Notes: generated from the sequence alone by a model not told the origin. DNA of 64,000 nucleotides from Lingula anatina (GCF_001039355.2 NW_019775713.1:117862-181861); one strand, 5' to 3'; shown: positions 34,261 to 47,351, counted from the first letter of the stretch. Numbers and translations: made by a program.

Positions 34261-36464
34261 ATCCAAGCGTCAACCCTGCACGTTTCTGGTATATTACTAT
34301 TCATGTGTAAATAAGCTGTAATACAGCACTCTATCAGCACACGATGTTTTTATTGTAATTTATATTTTTTGTTTATACCCACCAATAATCGAATCTGAAA
34401 CAACACTTTTGAAGTTATCCTAAAACAAAAAATCCCTTGCTTAAGTGATCTATGAAAATAAAATTAATTGCAAAATTATCATTAAGTGATGTGCAGATAG
34501 AGCACTGTGCTAGTGCGACCGGTTTAATGTTTGGTTGTAAAATTATATGTGTGGGCAAATATGTAATAAGACGCTTTGTTATGCAATCGAAAATGCATTG
34601 ATTTTAATGAAGCTAACTTTAGAAAAAATAAGTCGTGACTCCATTACGTAAAATGCCCGAGTTTTATTGTGGGTTCATTGGAAAAAAAATGAACGAGATG
34701 TAAATCTACAATAAACTGTAAACGCTGCAATCCAAATATGACACTTAAGAATTAACGGCAAAATGAAATCGTAAAATGTACTCAAGTTATTACAGAATTG
34801 CCCACACGTATTGAAACGGGTCTTTTTAAAATTGTGAAAATACGGTTATGATGCATGGTAAGAATCAACTTCCTCTGGTTCCCGGTGTTTTGATATACTA
34901 GTAGTGTGTCAGTGATAGACCCATAGTTTTATTGCTGGGATGGGGTAGAAATGTTTGTCTTTTCAGAAAATCAAACCAGGGGTTGGTTTAGTTTTTTTTT
35001 TTTCGAAAGTTTTTCTTGTTTAAGAAGGAAAATTAACTTTTTACCTTCATTACAAGGCGGATATACTCTCAAAGAGAAACTGTGAATAGTAGAAATTGTT
35101 TCCTTTTGCGTCTTTTGTCAATTAAAATATATATGTAGGACTGGCATTTATCGCATCTTTTACAACTTGAAAATTTAAAAATCCGTATCAAACCTGTATC
35201 AAAAACTACAGTTGCCGCAAAGCTCTGTTTTGGGGGTAATAGGGATTACCTAGTAATTAAACGAACTTTGTGAATCCTCTAAAACACGGAATTTTCTGTT
35301 AGTTGCCAATTTACTTTTTCTTTTGTGAATTTTTTTGTCTAATCAAATGTCAAAAATAAAAATTCTAAAAAATTCAGAAAAATGAAACTTTGATTGGTTA
35401 AAGTAAAAGATTTACACAAAATTTGAAGGTCAGTGTTTTATTTAATATTGATATTGTACTTGGTACTTTCTCTTTATTTTGGTCGGGATCAAGGGGAGAT
35501 TAAGAATAAAAGGCCTGATTAGGTGCCAGTCTTGCAGTGCTGTTGGGCTATATTTGCTGAGTGTTTCTTGATCACTGAACACCGGAGACCGTTGAGTTTT
35601 TTTAGCATTTTCTGAGTAAATGTGCTTAGTTATTTTAAGTAAACTAGTTTTCGTAGAACCTTTTCAATTTTGTTTACATATTGTTGTTAAAAATGACTAT
35701 GACTGGGATAAGGTTGCAAACTGACCATGTTTTCATGCTGGTCTCGATTCGCACGACGCATAAATTTAAGTGTTCACTCAAAATTGTGTCACCAAAAATA
35801 TTATTTTAAGAGAAGAAAAAATGACGCACATTATCAGGTACATATTTATTTATCTATGAAAAAAACTCTCAAATTTACAGAATTGAATAATGTTTGACTG
35901 GTGTTTGTTTTTTGTGATCATCAGCATGGCGACATAGAGTAAGTTGCGGTGTCATGAGTGTGTACCCGCGTGCGGGGGGAACGCTTACATGAGATCATAT
36001 GCAGTTTGAATTTCGATACTGTTGCCACCTTTGAATTATGGATAAAAATGTCCGTTGGTAAAATTTTGGATCAGTCACAAGACAAATACTCCAATGTCAA
36101 CTTTGAACGATGGCTGTTAAATACATCACGTCGAATCTTCAACTTTCTCTTTTAACTCTGGGCAAAAAAAACAACAAATTTTATGTTCTTTTTTAAAACC
36201 AAAACGATTGATCTTGAGCGACACTTCAAACTGCATAGAATCTCCCACACATTTAGTTGTAGATAATTGTATTTAAGATTGATTTACATCTCAAATTGTG
36301 CTGTCGTTATGAAAATTACTTTTTTTATGTAGAGCCAAAACTTTTATGTTCGGATTTTGCCAACATCTGTATGGTGCAATTGCTTGTATATGTTATAATA
36401 AACATACATAAATGTTGTAAACTGTGCAAAATGTCACGGGCTCATTCCTGACTTTTCTTTTCTT

Positions 36465-36553
36465 CAGCTCGACTCGAACCTTTGGTTAACATCTTGTTAG
36501 TCTTTTTTTCTGCTCCTTGGTCTGTCGCCTTACCTATTGAGCCAAAGACTCAA
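36465..36553 (-). repeat. tRNA-like module C (long variable-arm type), copy 1
   Basis: The minus strand carries an A-box-like TGGCTCAATAGGTAAGGCG, a long central region and a B box, GGTTCGAGTCGAGC. The paralogues at 53590 (TGGCTCAGTGGGTAAGGCG) and 57056 (TTAGCTCAGTAGGTAAGGCG) match the A-box consensus better. The arms do not fold into a complete cloverleaf by eye, so this is a tRNA-derived repeat head and not a functional tRNA. Confidence 0.6.
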
Positions 36554-36640
36554 CTTGCTTTTTTCTCATTCTCATCATCCCTTGTAGTAGCTTAAGTTGT
36601 TTATTTGGGTTTATTTTTGCAAAAGGTAATTTGCTGGGAC

Positions 36641-36711
36641 CTAGAAGCGCCAGGAATCGAACTGGCGACCTTCTGTCTCAGAGGCAAGCGCGTTACCTAC
36701 TTCTCCAAGTG
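36641..36711 (-). repeat. tRNA-like module B, copy 1
   Basis: The minus strand reads GGAGAAGTAGGTAACGCG, then CTTGCCTCTGAGACAGAAG (an anticodon-arm-like hairpin), then the B box CAGTTCGATTCCTGGCGC. Length (about 71) and box spacing are tRNA-like. The module is conserved in the paralogues at 53761-53832 and 57231-57300. An open frame on the plus strand across it is a shadow. Confidence 0.65.
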
Positions 36712-36790
36712 TTCCCACCCACCCTCCTCGGGTAGACTTTCTTCTTATAGTAACCGAAGAAAAATTTTGATAGCACCCCTTTGTAATTCC

Positions 36791-36849
36791 AAAGTGCCAG
36801 AACCAGGAATAGAACCCCAACCCCAGGCTACCACTGAGCCACGTAGCCA
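36791..36849 (-). repeat. tRNA-like module A (anticodon arm deleted), copy 1
   Basis: The minus strand has an A-box match, GTGGCTCAGTGGTAGC, followed within a few bases by a B-box-like GGGGTTCTATTCC. The paralogue at 57381-57439 has a perfect GGGGTTCGATTCC. The A-to-B spacing is too short for an anticodon arm. Together with modules B and C it forms a conserved ~390-bp block of three tRNA-like heads, all on the minus strand. Confidence 0.55.
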
Positions 36850-39663
36850 TTCAGTAAAAACGCTAAGACATTTTGTATATTTAATAAGTATTTTTATTCA
36901 GAGAAATGCAGATTGCTTTTATGTATTCAATTATTTATAAGACATATATCTGTAAAACATCATTGTCATAAGTCTATTTATTACTACATGTTTAAAAGGG
37001 TTCGAGTATCTGAAATATTATTATTGATATCTGTATTTAAACTCACTGAAAGGTGTAACAAATATAACATTCTTATCTATTCGACTTGACAAATAAACTA
37101 TCTACCACACTAATGGCCTTATGTTTATTTGATCTTAATGACTCAAAAAAAAAAAAAAAAAAAATCAACACTTTCGTCGTGTTTGGCAAATAACATGTTA
37201 AAAGCCCTACGTAAAAATATATTCAGCGTTTACCCAGCTGTTGAGAGAATAATAAACATTAGATTGTTAAAGGAATGTGAAATTGAAAAAATTCCTACAA
37301 AAACTATTTAGAAAACAAACTACATGTACATGTTCACTTATGAAGACTGGGTTAAAATCCAAGGAACATAGCACGATATTTCTCATAATTCCTACATCAA
37401 TAAATAATTTGAAAAATCTCGTAAGAAATGTTTTGCAACCTTCTGAACATAAAATGTTCTAAATACGAGAAAATATCCCTAATTTATGCATCATCTGGTC
37501 AATAGAAGGAAAGATGCTGGTTAAGGAGAATTGCCGAAAAAAGTTAAATTTGGAAAATAAAACAATTTTCATTCACATAAATGGTCCCATCATCTTTACC
37601 CAGACTCTGTATTTGTTCAACAGATTAATGGCAAAAATATCAGTTATTTTTCATGATAAAACGTGTCATATGTAAGAACTACGTTCAGAGATAAGTAAAA
37701 CACGAAAGTAGTTTCTTTTCCATCATATGAAGGGTATTTACATGTACGAAATCGGCTTTTCAAGAAGGGATATTTCTCAAATGGAAATTTTTCCCAAATG
37801 GAAATTTCTTAATTTTACATACTTCACTTGTGACACAAAATAATCGATCTTGATTCGTAAAATGACTTCTCTTACTCAACAAGACAGCAAATTTCAAGAG
37901 ACGATAATCCTTTTTTTCTCATCTGTACATTAAAAGAAAGACATGCAATGAGCGTCAGTCGATACATTCTAGATTTCAGTCAATTTTGAGAATGAGACTG
38001 AAGAATATACTCACGCCAACAAAAAGAGAAATTAAGAATTCGACACCGGACTAGTAGAATTTATCAACAATTTCGATAATTAGGTGATATTATAGAAAAA
38101 TATTTTACTTTAAACCGACATAAAATTTGTATTTTTGCGTACTTAATTCCCATCTAAACTAGAAAGTCACCCCTGCTGTCTTGCTGAAGAATACCACAAT
38201 TTTACATGTCACGTGTGACAAACTTGACACTACGATAGTATAGAACATATTTCAATAAAGAACATATTTCAGTAGTAAAGAACATATTTCAATAAAGCAA
38301 GTTTTAAACTGATGACCATGCATTCTGAAATATCATTATGTTTTGAATATGTTACAATTTATTCGTAAAAGACCTCAAATTCGTGATGCTATATTGAAAA
38401 AAATAATAATAAAACACGTAAAAGACACCTTTGGACAAAGCCTTTTCAAATCCGTTGCAAACAGCATTTCGAGCATTTTTCGCCCCTTATGTCTTGAAAG
38501 GTTGATATTATAATATGTCACGCAGAAATTAATACAACTTTAATTTAGCTCACACATTTTAATAAAATGAAATATTATATATTAATTTAAGAAATCTTGT
38601 CAATATTCGAAATTGAAGTATTACTGTACACTGCCATAACCCCTTAATACTTGAATTATGTTCTTTACTTCGGAAATGAACATTTGTTACTATACCTATA
38701 TCAAATTTTATAATTCTACTACCAACCGCTCACTACCGGGTACATGTTCGTGTAAATATCAACATGTCAATAGACAGACCCTCACAAGTCATTTCACAGC
38801 ATTTTCCCCTCCTTGGCCATTTCTCGCGTAAACTTCCACTGCCACTACCATTTCTACCGACGAATTTCAAAATACTGAACATGAAGTGCAACTGCGTCTT
38901 CCTTTGTTTTATGAGACGTGATGAGACGAAGTGAAGCAGAAAATAAATGGTACGTGGGGGAAATTTTGTGAAATGATCAAAACCACTCTTAAGCTTTTCA
39001 AAAATAATTCACAATTAATTTATCACCAAATACCTAACATTGATTTCTTAAACCTTTATATTAATTTGGCTGAAATTACGATATTCGTATACTCAATATC
39101 TTGGCTGCCTTCGATTCACATCCTGACCACTCAGCACTGAGGAAGTGACGTCTCCTTCCAGGCTGTCCATCCCATTACATTCATGGTAGGGGGAGGTGGC
39201 AGGTTTAAGTGGCCGCCTTTCCTTTTCAACTCTCACCAATATTTTACAGATGGAACTTCATTTGTGCTTTACATCATTAAAAATACATTGGAGGAATTTG
39301 TGTTCAGTATATTTAAAAAAAATGCCAGACGAAAATTAACCTGAGATCCTTATCAACCCCAAATTGAAACGACATTATTGAAACGACACTGGCTATCGTC
39401 ATATGACTCAATATGGTTCATTGATTTTAATATCTGAGCAGTTTTTGCTGTCTGACCAACTAGACCTTACGATAGCGCCATCTGGAGGTAAACAGAAATG
39501 CTGTAATGGGAAACTCGGTTCTTTCTTTGAGATTTATAATTTTATGAACATAAAATAAACAGCGAATAATTTATGAATATACGATGCTTTAATGTTTTTT
39601 TCTGTACAATAAAATATATTTTGATGCAACTTTCTCATCTTTGTTCATATTCTTTCATGAATG

Positions 39664-39665
<2 letters not shown>

Positions 39666-39701
<36 letters not shown>

Positions 39702-39703
39702 CA
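39666..39703. repeat. (GT)n microsatellite
   Basis: Pure GT run turning into GCGCGC; the paralogous run at about 60310-60328 is shorter. Confidence 0.9.
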
Positions 39704-39821
39704 TTCTCTACTGTTAGCAAATACACCAATCGAATGGCGATTTGGTACCATGCGATTAATGAATCAAAAAAAATTCATCGCGCCTTTTAACCTAGGGAGA
39801 CTCATATCATACCTATATTAA

Positions 39822-39960
39822 AACAGTTGCACTGGCTCCCTGATAGAGCACGCATTTTATTCAAAATGTTAACTTTTAAGCATGCAGTTTTTTTAATTAA
39901 CACTCAGATGATAACTAAAGCTGTCGAAGAGAGCCACGGCCCTCAGAAGTATAAATTTGA
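39822..39960 (+). pseudogene. LINE reverse-transcriptase C-terminal scrap (CR1/L2-type), copy 1
   Basis: The plus frame reads LKQLHWLPDRARILFKMLTF, the characteristic LHWLPV-x-RI-FK block that follows the RT domain in CR1/L2/RTE-type LINEs. The paralogue at 60755 reads LRWLPDKARVLFKILTF. Nothing else of the LINE remains. Confidence 0.7.
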
Positions 39961-40911
39961 GCGGAAAAATACAAAGGAACACTTTATTTGCGTAGTTTAA
40001 AATATGTATATTATCACTAGCTGGTGAAACACACTACATGTAGTGCGGTCTATTTTATGACAGGTGAGGTGAAAATAACTTAGCTTAAGCTTTGTTATTG
40101 GAGAAAAATGATGAACTTCTGAGAGCTGTTTAAAAAAGAGATTAAAACCAAGTTTTCAGCTCACCTTATCTACACCTGAAATTGACAGTTATATAAACAC
40201 ACGTCAATCATTACACTGATAAGTTAATATCATATATCACACGATTATTCGACTTACAACACTCAAATAACATTATATTTTATCTTATAAAAGAAATGAA
40301 ATTTTAAGTGATTGTATTTTATTTCCCCCGGAAAAGATATTTTAGCATAGGGGGCTCGGTCCATACGTAAAAACAACTTTCATACGAGATATATTTTGAC
40401 GTCTTGGCTGTCTCAAAATGGTTGTGACGACAACCACAGAATTGATGGAAATGTGCTAGATGTGACAAGCCGTTGACCACTGTCAATACTCACGTACAGT
40501 GGGCCATAAAATCACCATTTATCTCACTAAAGAATATCGTTGAAAGGTTTTTAATGAACGTCTCTTGGTAGGGTTGATTCAGCAAGTCAAAGTCAACAGG
40601 GTATAATTTGCAAAACCTTGTTATTTCTAACTTACTTTCGAACTGGTCATTATAAGTTGACGCCACATTCTAAAAACATGTTTCCTACCACATTAAAAAA
40701 AGACATCTTTTTTTACAAAGTCAAAGAAATTACGTTTTAGCTTAATACCACAATCTAACGTTAAATAAACCCTCTCTCGAGCGCGCGAACGCATTTGCAT
40801 GCAAAATCAACAAAGTCACAGACAGACTACACCTATTCCCTGTGCACCTACAGTAACTATGTCATTTTTCCTTGTATCCTCCAATGTCAAAATACAACTT
40901 GGTAGCTACAG

Positions 40912-41012
<101 letters not shown>

Positions 41013-41247
41013 AATCTATGAGTTGCAGAAGATACAGACATATCTAATTATGTCAATAACAATACCTTACGACATTATATGAAGGTGTGAAGGTGTAGAT
41101 TGACACTTTAAATGAAATTGGTGTCGGTAACTCATTCAAAATACAGGACATACCAGTATTACTTAAACTTGCACAAAAGTTTGAAAGCATCACGGAAGGA
41201 TTATTGGTGAGGGGGGGGCAGGGCCATCCGGGCAAATTTACGTCTTA

Positions 41248-41461
41248 GGGCGCATTCCCATAGATTTTAGATCGATCTATCCCCGTGGGGAGTCTCACTA
41301 GATTACTGTCAGATAATCCGGCTTAAATGTCCGTCCCGCCTTCTACATGCTGTAAGGGGGTAATTAACTTTCGTGCCCGCTCGGCTGACAGCTATTTAGC
41401 GTGAACCCCCAGGGAGTTTGGTCGATCTAGTTGGATCGATCTAATCTCTGGGAATGGGGTC
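41248..41461. mobile_element. 214-bp PIF/Harbinger-like MITE with empty site
   Basis: Terminal inverted repeats GGGCGCATTCCCATAGAT and CTCTGGGAATGGGGTC, flanked by TTA on both sides (41245-41247 and 41462-41464). The paralogous sequence at 62510-62535 reads straight through GGCTTAGAAGC with a single TTA and no element. This confirms boundaries and target duplication. Same family as 12891-13137. Confidence 0.9.
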
Positions 41462-41466
41462 TTAGA

Positions 41467-41536
41467 AGCACGCGAGCTTCAATGAAATAATGCTCGCCTG
41501 TCACGCGCGCAGTCCGTGTTTGATTCCTAACAGATG
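41467..41536 (+). repeat. tRNA-Gly(GCC)-like sequence, copy 1
   Basis: GAGCTTCAATGAAATAATGC, CTCGCCTGTCACGCGCGCAG and GTGTTTGATTCC follow the order of A box, anticodon arm and B box of tRNA-Gly(GCC). The better-preserved paralogue at 62530-62600 has GCTCGCCTGCCACGCGGGC exactly as in animal tRNA-Gly. Acceptor and T stems are mismatched, so it is a tRNA pseudogene or SINE head. Confidence 0.7.
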
Positions 41537-42478
41537 CAAAATCTGTTAAACCGACAACTATTTGGAAAAAAAGATGTGCATTAATCCTGTCTTAAGAAAC
41601 GTATTCTTTGCACAAGGGAGTTTCCTGAGTAGAATACTTTATGGTACGGCAGCCATGGATATGTTTCTAAATGAATAACTGGGTGGCAGGCATTGTCAGT
41701 GATGCGCTTTGTGTAACTGTTCTCTAATAACTATAGAAACTTTTGTTGTTTGTTCTAAAAACTGCTTGTAAAAAAGAAGAACCAGTAACAGACCTCTTTC
41801 GACATGTTTTACTTCGATTAAGTGTAGTATATAGGCTAGTTGTTCTCAAAAATTGCACATGGTTGGTGCCAAAATAAATCCTAGTTAGCATGTGGCCCAC
41901 CCTAAATGCATGACTCAATTTTTGGATCCCACTCCTACCCTTTTTGTAGACAAAAAGAATGTAACCCACCCCTACTGATTCCGCCCCCCCCCTTTCCCGG
42001 GTACTTTATTATCATTCCTTCAATAAAAATATATAGCAATCGCTTTTTATAAGCACCTCAGTATTAGGAATCGATAATTCATAAAAAGGTAAAGGGATAC
42101 AGAATACATATATAAGTAATCTAACAGTGTGTAGAGGGTACACGTTGTCTGCTCACTGGATAGGGCATACATGTGGAACACATTAGAGTAGAGGGAGGGG
42201 GGAGTACTATCAGGACCTTCTGGCTGTTACTAAATTCATCCCAGGAACGAGTCGAGCAATGGTTTGCAATAAGAAAAAAATTCTCCAGGAAAATTTAATT
42301 TGGTAGCTTCAATTATATTTTTACCGATAAAAATATTATCGAATGATTTAATATCAAAATAAAGATTAATTAAGATTGCCACCTTTGGAATCTTTGGTTT
42401 GAGCATCACATCCCGTCAGCTTTATTACTGAAGACAATCTAATTTGCATATAAGAGAAAAATGCAGGTTTTTTGTTTG

Positions 42479-42618
42479 TTTTGGGTTCATTACACATTTT
42501 TTTATAATTTTCAAACATAAATGTTCCTTTTTCACTGATACACTTATGTTTTGGGTTCATTACACATTTTTTTATAATTTTCAAACATAAATGTTCCTTT
42601 TTCACTGATACACTTATG
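42479..42618. repeat. Exact 70-bp tandem duplication
   Basis: Two identical 70-bp units containing TTTTGGGTTCATTACACATT and CACTGATACACTTATG. It is the source of a repetitive minus-strand open frame, which I do not count as a gene. Confidence 0.95.
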
Positions 42619-43501
42619 AATATTTTATCAATACCTGCAGTTTATTAGTTAAACAATCATAAATAACCATCATATCCCAAGTGTATATGACGTAATCTCT
42701 CCCAGGTCATAAAAGTGGTAAAATAGTGATGATTGCCGCCCAGCTGGTGAAGTAGGTCAATTGCCTGTATAATACTGCCATACGATTATCGATTTTTTCT
42801 AGTGTGGAACATTTTAGGGGGAAGACGGTGAGAGAACATTATCAAGTGACCAAAAAAAGTGACATAAATAAAGTTACTGAAAGCAAAGTACATTGCAATA
42901 TTTTATAAAGTTAAAAAAGTGTCCCAATTATTTAATTTCACAGTGTACAATTTTGCAGATATCGTGAGACCTTTCTATTTCATCTGCCTCTCCCTAAAAT
43001 GACGCTGCCCGCGTTAACTCTTCAACTCCCGGGAAACGCAGAGCGCGTTGTGGCAGCATGAGAACGATGCGTAGACATAGGAGCTAGGAGGGTTAAGAGA
43101 GGGTTAATCCCCTCTTATACACACACATTTTCCAATCATCAGGGAGAGTATGTGGTGGACTAACATTGTAAAATTTCCCTCAGCTCCAGGGCGTATATAA
43201 AGATGAAAAGCTATGTGCTTGCAACACTATTTCTACCCGGCAACCGCGGGCACTTCTTGAGAACAATAAGTGGGTTATTCGTAGTGGACAGTGGTCAACA
43301 GGTCACGAAGAGAGCACTTGGGACACTCAGGTAAACTGACCATTGGTGATGGGTCATCAGTTGACCACAATACAGAGATCACTGTTAGTGTTTTGTATTT
43401 GCATTTTCATAGATTTTGTATCAATAGTTTGTATATGATATCATAACCAGTAATTTAATACCCGTGTATATAAAACCCAGTGAGAATAGAGGGATGAGTT
43501 A

Positions 43502-43772
43502 CAGGGGCGGATCCAGGATTATTTAAAGGGGGAGGGTCCGTTTTTTAGGAATGACAGGCATGCAAAGCCGACCCTCGACTCCCCCCCCCCTCATTGGCGT
43601 GGGGTTGGGGACCCACTGAAGGGCTCTGAATTTTTTTTTGTATTTTAGACGACCAACGGTGCTGTTTGGAAATATGATTCAGCAAGTCAAATTATTAATT
43701 TCAGATTGGTGTGATTTTCAAAACGACAAAAGGGGTCAGGACCCCACTGACACCCCCCTAAATCCGCCACTG
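43502..43772. mobile_element. 271-bp relative of the CAGGGGCGGATCC MITE
   Basis: The ends CAGGGGCGGATCCAGGATTA and CCTAAATCCGCCACTG are inverted; the interior differs from the 168-bp elements. The flanks show no clear target duplication. Confidence 0.7.
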
Positions 43773-43934
43773 ATTTTGGTTTAAGCAAGCCCCTAAGAAG
43801 AAGGAATCATTAAAAATGTTCAAATGTGTTAAAGCGATTGCGACGATGTAAATTTTGAGAAAAAATACAGCATTTGGCACATAATTCTGCAAAGAAGATA
43901 CCACTTTGCTGAACGCAGTTTGCAGGTGGCATGA

Positions 43935-44082
43935 CAGGGGCAGTTCCAGGATTTGAAAAGGGGGGGGGGTCAGTTTTTCTTACGAATAACAGGCCTTGGA
44001 TTCGAAGCCTACCCTTGGCCCCCTTGTGTTAGGGTTCAGGACCCACTGAAGGGCCATAAAATATTTTGGTGTTTTGGAGGGC
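43935..44082. mobile_element. Left end of another CAGGGG-type MITE
   Basis: CAGGGGCAGTTCCAGGATTT and the following G-run resemble the 43502 element, with GACCCACTGAAGGGC shared. It stops at a single N (44083), so the right end may be lost in an assembly gap. Confidence 0.55.
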
Positions 44083-44584
44083 NTACAGGAATCATGTAGA
44101 TGGAGCTCATGTAGATGTATTGATATGTGGATTATAATAATTGTAGGTCTAGTGTGAAAAATATTTTTAATTTAGCTTACACTATTTTACTTAGAACTAG
44201 TAGCCACAGTAATTAATTTTCACTTGGAAAATAAGTTCATTGGGATGTTTTAAAGCCAAACTATCTGGGATTTGACATGCATAGATTCTCTTTGTGATAT
44301 GTAATCTGAACAGTAAAAAAGTGTGTTCAACCATTCGCCGTGTGGTTCCAGTATCTACTTTTAAGTTAAAATACCTGCTCAACAAGAGGTCTATCATATA
44401 CTTCAGTTGGTACAATTGCTGCAAATATATGCAATTCAGCACAGGCCAATCTGTATATTTATGACCTTGATGGAAGTTTAAATGTCAAAAGGAATGTATT
44501 TATGGAATGGATTTGAATACTCTCTTTATTAATCATGCCAGTGCAAAGGATATTATGGATATTATGTGTGAGGTGTTGGATGCA

Positions 44585-44587
<3 letters not shown>

Positions 44588-44627
<40 letters not shown>
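44588..44627. repeat. (TA)n microsatellite
   Basis: Pure TA run, about 40 bp; the matching run at 46176-46191 is only about half as long. Confidence 0.95.
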
Positions 44628-44628
<1 letters not shown>

Positions 44629-45003
44629 CCACTGGAAATCTTTTAAGACTGATCACTCTGTAGGACAGCATAAACAGAGACTGAATACAACAAACCACTA
44701 GTACCAAACCAAATGACTTAATAAACAATTGCCTTGATCTTCCTTTACACTATCAGGTGGGAAAGGCAATATGTTTTCAAATTTGTTTGATATTAATTGG
44801 ATGTCTGTTTGTGCCATTAGATTTCTGTATTCAGTTTACCTGTATATTGTATATAGTTCATTCTTGAACAACTAATTCTAATGTATAGACATTTTTTATT
44901 TGTACTGAGCAAAGGAAAATTTGTTTCACAATAAATCTTTGTAAATCAACCATTTCTTCAATCTTGGAATTATTATTATTTTTAAAATTTGTTTAACATT
45001 GTA

Positions 45004-45170
45004 CAGGCCCGTAGCAAGCAATTTCAAAAGGGGGGTTCTTTTTCTGAAAAAGTGGACCTTTTCCCATAAAAACTTTATGTACCTAGATCAAATTTTACCC
45101 AGAGTGGACCTTTTCCCAGCAAAAGGGGCGGTTCTTTTGAACCCCCCGAACCCCCCTGGCTACGGGCCTG
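45004..45170. mobile_element. CAGGCCCGTAGCC MITE, second intact copy
   Basis: Same termini as 1952-2119, with a perfect 5-bp TTGTA duplication (44999-45003 and 45171-45175). Its short open frame (MYRPVASNF...) is element sequence, not a gene. Confidence 0.9.
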
Positions 45171-45831
45171 TTGTAGTACAATGCATGTAGAGTACCCGGT
45201 ACTTGATAAACAGCATTAATAGGGACGTGACAATAAATTATAAGCATATTTTACATATAAATCAAATAACTAAGATCTACCATGACAGAAATACATAGAT
45301 TAGTAACCCTTAGCAAAATTTAAAAAGTGTGCAGCACATGTGCTGCAAATTTACTAGTAAAAATCTTGCAGCACACCTACTGCACACTTCCATGACTACA
45401 AACGGTGTGCAGAGAGTGTGCAAGAGACTTGATATTTCAATAGAAGCATGACGACAGTGTGCAGTAAAATTTGATCAGGAGTTTGCCACAAATGTACAGG
45501 AAACTTTAAAATTTTAATATAAGTTGTGTATGTTGAGTGCACAGCAAACTAAATTTCTTCAGGATTATGCTATTTCATTGTGTAAAAAACTCGTCATTTA
45601 AAAAGTGTTTAATATGCACCGATACAAGATGCATGTACTGCCATTGACAATTATACAAACAAAATACTTCAATACACATTTAACTTTTATAACCATCAAT
45701 TAGAGAGAATCAATGTTTTAATAGAATTTTATTGTCATATGAGCTATGTTTATGTCGCAGGCCAGATGGAAATCCATCCAGATTTTAAATCACTCTAGGC
45801 CAAATTAAAATCTATTCAATTTAAATTATTT

Positions 45832-46018
45832 TTTTTCTTTTTATCAAGAGCTTATAAAATATGTAGGTTTTACCTCCAATATTTCTGTGACTGTCAGTCA
45901 CCATCATCAGGGAGTAAATGACTAGGGTCATTTACTCCCTGATGATGGTGACTGACAGTCACAGAAATATTGGAGGTAAAACCTACATATTTTATAAGCC
46001 CTTGCTAAAAAGAAAAAC
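45832..46018. repeat. Near-perfect ~90-bp-arm palindrome
   Basis: Arms run from TTTTTATCAAGAGCTTATAA through CTCCAATATTTCTGTGACTG to AAATGAC, and back after a 4-base spacer, TAGG (45923-45926). The other copy (47358-47535) has the same outer arms but a different right inner arm. Confidence 0.9.
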
Positions 46019-46558
46019 AATAATCTAAATTGATACATACAGAGCTAATGAAACCNATGGAAGTTTAAATGTCAAAAGGAACGTATTTATGGAATGGATT
46101 TGAATACTCTCTTTTTTAATCATGCCAGTGCAAAGGATATTATGGACATTATGTGTGAGGTGTTGGACACAAACTATATATATATATATATAACCACTGG
46201 AAATCTTTTAAGACTGATCACTCTGTAGGACAGCATAAACAGAGACTGAATACAACAAACCACTAGTACCAAACCAAATGACTTAATAAACATTTGCCTT
46301 GATGTTGCTTTACACTATCAGGTGGGAAAGGCAATATGTTTTCAAATTTGTTTGATATTAATTGGATGTCTGTTTGTGCCATTAGATTTCTGTATTCAGT
46401 TTACCTGTATATTGTATATAGTTCATTCTTGAACAACTAATTCTAATGTATAGACATTGTTTATTTGTACTGAGCAAAGGAAAATTTGTTTCACAATAAA
46501 TCAACCATTTCTTCAATCTTGGAATTATTATTATTTTTAAAATTTGTTTAACATTGTA

Positions 46559-46724
46559 CAGGCCCGTAGCAAGCAATTTCAAAAGGGGGGTTCTTTTTCT
46601 GAAAAAGTGGACCTTTTCCCATAAAAACTTTATGTACCTAGATCAAATTTTACCCAGAGTGGACCTTTTCCCAGCAAAAGGGGCGGTTCTTTTGAACCCC
46701 CTGAACCCCCCTGGCTACAGGCCT
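46559..46724. mobile_element. CAGGCCCGTAGCC MITE, third copy (same insertion as 45004)
   Basis: Shares insertion site and flanks with 45004-45170, so it was duplicated with its host DNA and is not an independent insertion. Confidence 0.9.
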
Positions 46725-47351
46725 GTTGAAGTACAATGCATGTAGAGTACCCAGTACTTGATAAACAGCATTAATAGGGACGTGACAATAAATTATAAGC
46801 ATATTTTACATATAAATCAAATAACTAAGATCTACCATGACAGAAATACATAGATTAGTAACCCTTAGCAAAATTTAAAAAGTGTGCAGCACATGTGCTG
46901 CAAATTTACTAGTAAAAATCTTGCAGCACACCTACTGCACACTTCCATGACTACAAACGGTGTGCAGAGAGTGTGCAAGAGACTTGGTATTTCAATAGAA
47001 GCATGACGACATCAGGAGTTTGCCACAAATGTACAGGAAACTTTAAAATTTTAATATAAGTTGTGTATGTTGAGTGCACAGCAAACTAAATTTCTTCAGG
47101 ATTATGCTATTTCATTGTGTAAAAAACTCGTCATTTAAAAAGTGTTTAATATGCACCGATACAAGATGCGTGTACTGCCATTAACAATTATACAAACAAA
47201 ATACTTCAATACACATTTTACTTTTATAACCATCAATTAGAGAGAATCAATGTTTTAATAGAATTTTATTGTCATATGAGCTATGTTTATGTCGCAGGCC
47301 AGATGGAAATCCGTCCAGATTTTAAATCACTCTAGGCCAAATTAAAATCTA

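Larger units (their letters stand above)
44469..46055. repeat. ~1.5-kb direct duplication, first copy (probable allele)
   Basis: Near-identical to 46057-47571, with the junction exactly at N 46056. It includes the MITE at 45004. Differences are few substitutions, TA-run length and one palindromic arm (45832-46018). Confidence 0.9.

Noticed and set aside
36605-36940. 111-codon plus-strand frame (and 57222-57527)
   Set aside because: It runs through the tRNA-like modules; the apparent conservation comes from those sequences and the segmental duplication.
38931-39140. 69-codon frame conserved at 59568-59777
   Set aside because: Both copies are open, but amino-acid changes are about as frequent as expected for neutral divergence, and no splice or start context supports a gene.
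41467-41536. Functional tRNA-Gly gene
   Set aside because: Anticodon arm and boxes are recognisable, but acceptor and T stems are mismatched in both copies and no terminator-proximal structure fits.
44999-45190. 63-codon frame repeated almost identically at 46554-46745
   Set aside because: It is the interior of the CAGGCCCGTAGCC MITE duplicated with its host DNA; conservation reflects the duplication.
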